Source: Anaeromyxobacter sp. (GTDB lineage Bacteria; Myxococcota; Myxococcia; Myxococcales; Anaeromyxobacteraceae). From it: DNA of 64,000 bases. This document shows, in pieces, positions 1 through 6,219 of this stretch. Every line of letters begins with the position of its first letter. The stretch's first letter is position 1. Location: NCBI GenBank assembly GCA_016718565.1, contig JADKCZ010000018.1, positions 273,001-337,000 of the forward strand, given 5' to 3'. The position numbers were made by a program, and so were the translations under genes. The notes below the pieces were generated by a model, which saw nothing but the letters and a program-made list of their open reading frames with translations, was not told the DNA's origin and made no database searches.

Positions 1-815
1 CGACGGAGCAGCAGGGCGCCGCCGCCGGGCTGCTGCTGCTCTCCTCCGAGGACGGCGGCGACACCTTCGGCGAGCCCACCCGGGTGGCGCCGGACGACGC
101 GGGGCCGATCTCCCACGGCGAGAACGGCCCGGGCCTGGCGCCCTGGGAGCAGGACGCGCTCTACGCCATCTGGGAGCAGCGGGGCTGAGCGCCGGCCGGC
201 GAGCTGCACGCCGCCTGGCTCGACTGGCGCGGAGGCGGCGAGAACCCCGCCGTCTACGCGACCAGGTCCGCCGACGGTGGCGCCAGCTTCGGGACCTACG
301 TGAAGGTGGCCGAAGGGGAAGTCTGCCCGTGCTGCCGGCCGTCGGTGGTGCTCGGGCCGAAGGGCGAGGTCATCGTGATCTGGCGCAAGGTCTTCCCCGA
401 CGGGGCGCGGGACATGGCGTCCAGCGTCTCGGCCGACGGGGGGCGGAGCTGCCAGGGCCCCTTCCGCATGGCGGTGGACGGGTGGCGCATCGCCGGCTGC
501 CCGGACGCGGGGGTGCGTGACGCCAACCACCCCTCGATGGCCGTCACGCCCGAGGGACGGCTCTTGCTCGTCTTCGAGGGACGCCCGGCTGCGCCAGACG
601 GCGGCTGGGGTCGCCTGCGCCCGTGGCTCGTCGAGGTCGATGGATCGGGGCGCCCTTCCGCCCCGCTCCCGATCCCGGTGCCGGCGGCGTCGCCGCCCAG
701 CGTCCGGCCGGTGGTCGCGGTCGGCACCGTCGGCCGGATGTTCGTGGCCTGGACCGAGCGGACGCCCGCCGGCACCAGCGTCGTCCTGACGCGGGCGCGG
801 CGCCAAGCGCCCTGA
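1..815 (+). pseudogene. BNR/sialidase-like exported protein, interrupted by an in-frame TGA
   Basis: One reading frame runs from the left window edge to the stop at 813-815 but is broken by TGA at 186-188. Sense codons before the stop (ending ALYAIWEQRG) and after it (APAGELHAAWLDWR) read as one protein, with Asp-box-like S-x-D-G-G-x-x-F turns on both sides: SSEDGGDTF before the stop, SADGGASF after it. This is typical of BNR beta-propeller proteins. A Cys cluster, CPCCRP, follows the second box and could hold a metal or a disulfide. The downstream half could restart only at an internal codon around 300 and would lack half the propeller. A 6-bp GC hairpin at 837-852 follows the gene. The call is a broken gene or a base error; the true start lies outside the window. 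Its place before a FecI/FecR/TonB module suggests a link to metal uptake (inference). Confidence 0.6.
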
Positions 816-898
816 CGGCAGGCTTGCTGACGAGGTCCCGCCCTCAGGCGGGCGGAGGATGAAGCGGGCGGCGCCTCGAAGCCCCCTCCGGGGGGGGC

Positions 899-1489
899 AT
901 GACGGTGGCGGCGCTCCTCGCGCGTCCCATCTCCGTGCCTCCCGGTCGCCCTCCCGACTCCGGACAGAGCTGGCCTGCCGGAGGCAGGTCCCTTGCGGCC
1001 CGGCCCGACCTCGCGACGCTCTACCGGCGGTACGCCCGGGAGCTCCTCTCGGCGGCGCGCCGGCGGCTCGGCCTCGTGGACGCCGACGACGTGGTGCAGG
1101 AGGCCTTCCTCCGGTTCGCGGTCTACGCGGACCAGGGGAGCCTCGCCAACCCCCGCGCTTACCTGCACCGGGTGGCGGCGCACGCCACCGCTGATCGGGG
1201 CGCCGCGCTCGGCCTCCACGGCCACCGGCACGAGCCGGATACGGCCCTCGAGGCCGTCCCGGCGCTTGCGGCCGAGCCCGGTGAGGTGCTCGACGCCCGC
1301 GCCCGCCTGCGGCGCTGCCTCACGGCGCTGGAGGAGCTGCCCGCGGCGCAGCGCCACGCCTTCCTGCTGCACCGGGTGGACGGGCTCTCGCAGCGGGACG
1401 TGGCGAAGGCGCTCGGCCTCCCGCTCCGGACGGTGGAGCGCCACATCGCGCGGGCGCTTGCCCGCTGCGTGGAGCAGGTGGAGCCATGA
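899..1489 (+). CDS. ECF sigma factor, FecI-like
   Basis: A 196-residue extracytoplasmic-function sigma factor. Region 2 is seen around LYRRYARELLSAARRRL and DADDVVQEAFLRF, where the acidic pair and VQEAF are the usual core-binding helix. Region 4 is seen at LEELPAAQRHAFLLHRVDG, followed by the helix-turn-helix QRDVAKALGLPLRTVERHI. The first 35 or so residues are Pro-rich and unlike the family, so a later start near 993 is possible. FecR (1554) and a TonB receptor (2666) follow, the classic cell-surface signalling order in which receptor occupancy releases the sigma factor through FecR. It probably drives the receptor and reductase genes, and the duplicated leaders at 2584 and 6103 are the natural places to look for its promoter. 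Confidence 0.9.
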   Translation: MTVAALLARPISVPPGRPPDSGQSWPAGGRSLAARPDLATLYRRYARELLSAARRRLGLVDADDVVQEAFLRFAVYADQGSLANPRAYLHRVAAHATADRGAALGLHGHRHEPDTALEAVPALAAEPGEVLDARARLRRCLTALEELPAAQRHAFLLHRVDGLSQRDVAKALGLPLRTVERHIARALARCVEQVEP

Positions 1490-1553
1490 GCGGTGGCGGT
1501 GTTCGAGGCGCCGGCCAGTCTCACCCTCAGGGCCCCCGCGGCCAGGCGACGCC

Positions 1554-2534
1554 ATGACCCCCCACCGCCACATCCCCCCCGAGGTCCGGGCCGAGGCCGC
1601 CCGGCGGGTGGCGCTCCGGGCCGGCGAGGCCCGTGGAGGGCCGGCGGACCTGGCCCTCGCGGGGTGGCTGACGCAGGACCCGACCCACCTCGAGGCCTTC
1701 CGGGAGGCCGAGGCCGTCTGGGGCGAGCTCGGGCGGCTGCGGGAGGTGGCCGGCCCTCACCTGGCCGAGGCCCGGCGGGAAGTCGCCGAGGTCCGCCTGC
1801 GCCGGCGGCGCCTCGCGGGCGGCGGCCTGTTGGCCGGCGCTGTGGCGGCGCTGCTGGCCGTGGGCTGGTTCCTCGACCCGCTCGCCACCCTGGACGACCG
1901 GACCTACCGCACGGCGCGCGGCCAGCGGCTGGTGGTCGCCCTGGCCGACGGGTCGCGCCTGGAACTCGACACCGACACCGCGGTGCGCGTCCACGCCTCC
2001 CGGCGCCTCCGCGAGGCGACGCTGCTGCGCGGCCAGGCCCTCTTCACCGTGGCGCACGGCGACCCCCGCCCCTTCGACGTGCTGGCGGGCGACGGCCGGA
2101 TCCGCGATGTGGGCACCCAGTTCAACGTGAGGCTGCAGGGCGACCGGGTGGCCGTGACCGTGCTCGAGGGCGCCGTGGACGTCCGCGCCGGGCCCGGCGA
2201 CGACCAGGCCACTCGACTCGTGGAGGGCTCCCGGCTCTCCTACGGGCCCTCCGGACCCGCCGGCCCGGCCGAGCGGGTCGAGGCCGCCTCGACCGCGGCC
2301 TGGCGGCAAGGCCGGCTCGACTTCACCGGCCGCTCGCTCGGGGAGGTGCTGGCGGAGCTTGGCCGCTATCACGACGCCGCCCTGACCGTCAGCTCCGCCG
2401 GGATCCTGGAACTCCGGGTGAGCGGCGCCTTCCCCACCGACGACCTCCCACTGACGCTCCGCACCATCGCCGCCACGCTGCCGGTCCAGGTCCGCCAGAC
2501 CGGGCCGCAGGCCTTCCGGCTCGACCCGCGGTGA
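1554..2534 (+). CDS. FecR-type anti-sigma/signal transducer
   Basis: A 326-residue inner-membrane regulator. The N-terminal cytoplasmic domain (about 1-80) has the FecR-N pattern with LALAGWLTQDPTHLEAFREA. One membrane segment follows at about 88-108 (GGGLLAGAVAALLAVGWFL). The periplasmic FecR domain has ARGQRLVVALADGSRLELDT, then the GQALFTVAHGDPRPFDVLAG and VGTQFNVR blocks. A C-terminal STN-like repeat (LRVSGAFPTDDLPLTLRTIA) probably contacts the receptor's own N-terminal domain. It starts 64 bp after the sigma gene. By family precedent it holds the sigma factor inactive or activates it when the receptor signals that substrate is bound. Confidence 0.9.
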   Translation: MTPHRHIPPEVRAEAARRVALRAGEARGGPADLALAGWLTQDPTHLEAFREAEAVWGELGRLREVAGPHLAEARREVAEVRLRRRRLAGGGLLAGAVAALLAVGWFLDPLATLDDRTYRTARGQRLVVALADGSRLELDTDTAVRVHASRRLREATLLRGQALFTVAHGDPRPFDVLAGDGRIRDVGTQFNVRLQGDRVAVTVLEGAVDVRAGPGDDQATRLVEGSRLSYGPSGPAGPAERVEAASTAAWRQGRLDFTGRSLGEVLAELGRYHDAALTVSSAGILELRVSGAFPTDDLPLTLRTIAATLPVQVRQTGPQAFRLDPR

Positions 2535-2583
2535 GCGCAGGACCGTAGTACGGCGAGCCGACCACCGTGGTCCCAGGTCGGCG

Positions 2584-2698
2584 CCGTGACGCGAGGGTGG
2601 CGGTTCCCGGGGGGCCCGGCGGTCACACCGGGAGCACCCCCACCCCGCCGCCCCCGGGAGCCCGAATGACCCCCAAGACCACGCTCGCCCTGGCCGCC
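2584..2698 (+). repeat. duplicated leader, copy A (before TonB receptor)
   Basis: About 115 bp that match 6103-6219 with roughly a dozen substitutions or small indels. The copy spans the untranslated leader, the GGGAG ribosome-binding site and the first ten or so codons (MTPKTTLA) of the receptor. Shared core blocks are GCGAGGGTGGCGGTTCCCGG, then GGTCACACC, then a pyrimidine-rich stretch before the ribosome-binding site. Because the copy crosses the start codon, it is a real duplication, not chance promoter similarity. It may carry the promoter read by the upstream ECF sigma factor (inference). Confidence 0.85.
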
Positions 2699-5050
2699 TG
2701 CCTGGCGCTCACCGCCGCGCCGGCCCATGCGGCCGAGCCGGCCTACGACCTCGACGTGGCGCCGCAGCCGGTGGGCCAGGCCCTGGCTGAGCTGACCCGG
2801 CAGGCCGGCCTGCAGCCGCTGGTGGCGGAGGAGCTGACGCGGCGCGTCCAGAGCCCGGGGGTGAAGGGGCGGTACACCCTGCGGGAGGCGGTGGCCCGGG
2901 TGCTCGCCGGCACGGGGCTGGCGTTCGAGTTCACCGGGGAGCGGACGGTGGCCATCACCAGGGCGCCGCCGCCTCCACCGCCTCCGGCCCCTGCCCGGGC
3001 CAAGCCGCAGACCGCCGAGCTGGAGGAGGTTGGGATCATGGGCGAGAGCGACCTGGGCTACGCCGCCACCGAGGCCTCCACCGGCACCAGGACCGACACG
3101 CCGCTCCTCGAGACGCCCATGGCGGTCCAGGTGGTGACCCCGGAGACGCTCAAGGAGCAGCGGCCGCGCCGCATCAGCGACGCCCTGCGCAACGTGAGCG
3201 GGATCACCCCGGGCGGCGACACCGGCTGGGGCGACGCCTACGTGGTCCGCGGCTTCGGCTCCGGAAACCTGATCTACGAGGAGGGGGCCCGCTTCGACTA
3301 CGGCGCGGCCGGCGCGCTGACGCGCGACCTCGCCAACGTGGAGCGGATCGAGGTGCTGAAGGGGCCGGCCTCCATCCTCTACGGACAGGGCGAACCGGGC
3401 GGGCTCGTCAACACCGTCACCAAGAAGCCGCTCGCCACCCCGTACTACGCGGTGGAGCAGTCGGTGGGGTATTGGGACGCCTACCGGACCGCCATCGACC
3501 TGACCGGCCCCATCGTCGAGGGCGGCGTGCTCGGCTACCGGGTCAACGCCGCCTTCGAGTCGGCCCGGTCCTTCCGGGATTTCGTCCACTCCAAGCGCTT
3601 CAACCTCTTCCCCACGCTCCAGTGGCGCCCCGGCGGCGAGGAGCTGACGCTGGAGGCCCACCTGGGGACGGGCTACGAGGTCCTGTTCGACTCAGGCATC
3701 CCCTTCTTCGACGGCGTCCGCGCCCACCTCCCCCGCGGCCGCAACCTGCTCGAGCCCGGCATGGGCAAGAACCCGGTGGACGAATACTCGGTGCGGCTCA
3801 CCTGGCTCCACCCCCTCACGGAGCGCTGGAGGCTCCGCGTCGACGTCAAGTACGAGGACGTCCACTCGCTCCATGAGACGCCGCTTCTGTCACTCTCCGG
3901 TGAGCCGGCGACGGCGGACGACCCAGCCGCAGGCGTGCGCACCGGCGACGTCGGGCGCTCCCTGATGATCTACCACTTCAACCGCGCCAACACGTTCAAC
4001 GCCTCGGCGAGCGCCAGCGGCACGGTGGAGGGATGGGGCGGGCGGCACACGCTCCTGGCTGGCGTCGACTACGTGGTCTACCGGGAGCGCTTCGCCGGCA
4101 ACACCGGCGGCGAGGTCGCCCCCATCAATATCTTCGACCCGGTGTACGGGCAGGTGACCCCGACCTGGGATCCGGCCAACGAGGTGCTCGCCGATCACGT
4201 CCCCCATGCCGTGGGCGTCTACGTCCAGGATCAGCTGGCCCTGCCCCACGGCTTCCACCTGCTGGCCGGGGCCCGCCTCGACCGCCGCTGGGACCTCAGC
4301 AAGACCGGCGATCCGATCGTCCGCGACACGCCGCCCATCACGCCGCGGCTGGGCGCCCTCTGGCAGGCGGCGCCCGAGGTGAGCCTCTACGCGAGCTACA
4401 CCGAAAACTTCGGCAACTCGGCCTCCGGCCTGCGGACCTTCGACGGCCGGTTCCTGCCGGCGGAGAACGCCCGTCAGGGCGAGGTCGGCGTCAAGGCCGA
4501 GCTCCTCGACCGGCGGCTCACCGCCTCGGCGGCCCTGTTCAACATCGACAAGTTCAACGTCCTGGTGGAGGACCTCGCCCACGGCGGGGACCCCTTCTAC
4601 ACCACCATCGGCGGGGTCCGGAGCCGCGGCGTGGAGCTGGACGTGGCCGGGCAGCTCGCGCCGGGCTGGAGCGCCATCGCCACCTACGCTTACACCGACG
4701 CGCGGTACCTCGAGGGTGACCCGGCCCAGATCGGCAAGCGCTTCACGGGGGTCCCGTTCCACTCGGCCACGCTCTGGACCACCTACGCGGTCCAGTCGGG
4801 CGCCCTCCAGGGGCTGAAGGGGGGCGGAGGCCTGGTCGCCCGCTCGTCACAGCTCTACGACGCCGACCGGTCCATCCCGGGCTATGTGGTGGCGAACCTG
4901 ATGGCGTCCTACGCGTGGCAAATGGGGAAGACGACCGTCACCGCCCAGCTCAACCTCGACAACCTCCTCGACGCCACCTACTACGCCAGCCTCGACAACA
5001 TCCCCGGGAGGCCCTTCTCGTTGGCGGGCGTGCTCCGCGTGGAGCGCTGA
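2666..5050 (+). CDS. TonB-dependent siderophore receptor with STN signalling domain
   Basis: A 794-residue outer-membrane receptor. A signal peptide ends near AAPAHAAEP. An STN domain follows (about 30-105: YDLDVAPQPVGQALAELTRQ), which marks receptors that signal to FecR. A Pro-rich linker leads to the TonB-box region and the plug: TDTPLLETPMAVQVVTPE, then IEVLKGPASILYGQGEPGG, the conserved end of the plug. The remainder is a 22-strand barrel ending PFSLAGVLRVER, with a terminal aromatic-rich strand pattern. The ATG at 2666 is chosen over the upstream in-frame 2567 because a GGGAG ribosome-binding site and a signal peptide fit it. It is followed after 2 bp by the serine hydrolase gene. The ligand cannot be told; the ferrisiderophore subfamily is supported by the 'TDTPLLETP' plug start. 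Confidence 0.92.
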   Translation: MTPKTTLALAACLALTAAPAHAAEPAYDLDVAPQPVGQALAELTRQAGLQPLVAEELTRRVQSPGVKGRYTLREAVARVLAGTGLAFEFTGERTVAITRAPPPPPPPAPARAKPQTAELEEVGIMGESDLGYAATEASTGTRTDTPLLETPMAVQVVTPETLKEQRPRRISDALRNVSGITPGGDTGWGDAYVVRGFGSGNLIYEEGARFDYGAAGALTRDLANVERIEVLKGPASILYGQGEPGGLVNTVTKKPLATPYYAVEQSVGYWDAYRTAIDLTGPIVEGGVLGYRVNAAFESARSFRDFVHSKRFNLFPTLQWRPGGEELTLEAHLGTGYEVLFDSGIPFFDGVRAHLPRGRNLLEPGMGKNPVDEYSVRLTWLHPLTERWRLRVDVKYEDVHSLHETPLLSLSGEPATADDPAAGVRTGDVGRSLMIYHFNRANTFNASASASGTVEGWGGRHTLLAGVDYVVYRERFAGNTGGEVAPINIFDPVYGQVTPTWDPANEVLADHVPHAVGVYVQDQLALPHGFHLLAGARLDRRWDLSKTGDPIVRDTPPITPRLGALWQAAPEVSLYASYTENFGNSASGLRTFDGRFLPAENARQGEVGVKAELLDRRLTASAALFNIDKFNVLVEDLAHGGDPFYTTIGGVRSRGVELDVAGQLAPGWSAIATYAYTDARYLEGDPAQIGKRFTGVPFHSATLWTTYAVQSGALQGLKGGGGLVARSSQLYDADRSIPGYVVANLMASYAWQMGKTTVTAQLNLDNLLDATYYASLDNIPGRPFSLAGVLRVER

Positions 5051-5052
5051 CC

Positions 5053-6108
5053 GTGTCCCTGCGCTTCCGCCCCCTGCTCCTGTCGGCGCTCGTCGCGGGC
5101 GCGGCGTCCGCGGACGAGGGCCTCGACGCCCTCATGCAGGCGGAGCTGCAGCGCCAGGGCACGCCGGGCGTCGCCCTGGCGGTGGTGCGCGACGGCCGCG
5201 TCGTCAAGCAGGCCGGCTACGGCCTCGCCAACGTGGAGCTGCAGGTGCCGGTGCGGCCGGAGACCATCTTCCAGTCCGGCTCGATCGGCAAGCAGTTCAC
5301 GGCCGCGCTGGTGCTGCTGCTCGCGGACGACGGCCTCTTGCGCCTGGACGACCCGGTGTCGAAGCACCTGCCGGGGACGCCGAGGAGCTGGCGCAAGGTC
5401 ACCATCCGGCAGCTCCTGCACCACACCTCGGGCCTCGCCGACCCCTACGAGGCGCTCGACCTGCAGCGCAACTACACCGAGGCGGAGCTGCTCCGGATCT
5501 ACGGCCGGCTGCCGCTGCTGTTCGAGCCCGGCAGCGCCTTCTCCTACAGCAACATGGGCTACCACGTGCTGGGCTTCATGTGCAGCCGGGTCGGGAAGCG
5601 CTTCTATGGCGACCAGGTGATCGACCGCGTGTTCCGGCCGGCGGGCATGAGGACCGCGCGCATGATCAGCGAGGCCGACCTCGTGCCGAACCGGGCGGCC
5701 GGCTACGAGCTGGTCGAGGGCACGCTCCGGAACCAGGCGTGGGTGTCGCCTACGCTGAACTCGACGGGCGACGGCAGCTACTACCTGTCGGTGCTCGACT
5801 TCGCCGCCTGGGACCTCGCGCTGGACGGCGAGGTGCCGCTGACGCGGCCGCTGCGGGAGCTCATGTGGACGCCCGGGCGGCTCCGCGACGGCAAGGCCAT
5901 CCCCTACGGCCTGGCCTGGTCGCTCGAGCCCTACGAGGGCCACCCGGCCGTGTCCCACGGCGGCGCCTGGCAGGGCTTCCTGACCACCTACGTGCGCCTG
6001 CAGGACCAGCGCCTCTCGGTGGTCGTCCTGGCCAACAGCAACGCGGCCGATCCCGATGCCTTCGCCCGGGTCGCGCTGCACCACTACCTGCGGGGCGCTG
6101 GACCGTGA
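5053..6108 (+). CDS. exported serine hydrolase, class C beta-lactamase/PBP fold
   Basis: A 351-residue protein with GTG start, 2 bp after the receptor stop, so almost certainly co-translated with it. A signal peptide (LLLSALVAGAASA) precedes the catalytic domain. The serine-transferase triad is visible: S77-I-G-K80 (SxxK), Y165-S-N167 (YxN) and H302-G-G304 (the KTG equivalent, here HGG). The HGG form is common in esterases and peptidases of the family and less so in true beta-lactamases. Its position between a siderophore receptor and a PepSY reductase/hydrolase suggests it opens an ester or peptide bond in the imported ligand in the periplasm. That role is inference. The upstream in-frame extension to 4915 lies inside the receptor gene and is rejected. 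Confidence 0.85.
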   Translation: MSLRFRPLLLSALVAGAASADEGLDALMQAELQRQGTPGVALAVVRDGRVVKQAGYGLANVELQVPVRPETIFQSGSIGKQFTAALVLLLADDGLLRLDDPVSKHLPGTPRSWRKVTIRQLLHHTSGLADPYEALDLQRNYTEAELLRIYGRLPLLFEPGSAFSYSNMGYHVLGFMCSRVGKRFYGDQVIDRVFRPAGMRTARMISEADLVPNRAAGYELVEGTLRNQAWVSPTLNSTGDGSYYLSVLDFAAWDLALDGEVPLTRPLRELMWTPGRLRDGKAIPYGLAWSLEPYEGHPAVSHGGAWQGFLTTYVRLQDQRLSVVVLANSNAADPDAFARVALHHYLRGAGP

Positions 6109-6219
6109 GGCGAGGGTGGCGGTTCCCGGCGGGCCCGCCGGTCACACCCGGAGTACCCCCGCCACCGCCCCCCCCAGGGAGCCCCGATGACCCCCAAGAC
6201 CACGCTCGCCCCGGCCGCC
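6103..6219 (+). repeat. duplicated leader, copy B (before PepSY-hydrolase fusion)
   Basis: Second copy of the leader at 2584-2698, again running through the ribosome-binding site into the first ten or so codons (MTPKTTLA). It begins at the stop codon of the serine hydrolase gene. It therefore gives the fusion gene its own copy of the receptor leader, and the receptor and fusion proteins share identical N-terminal residues of no obvious structural need. Confidence 0.85.

Noticed and set aside
186..188. TGA as selenocysteine codon
   Set aside because: No family Cys is expected at this place, and no convincing hairpin follows at the needed distance. A broken gene or base error is simpler.
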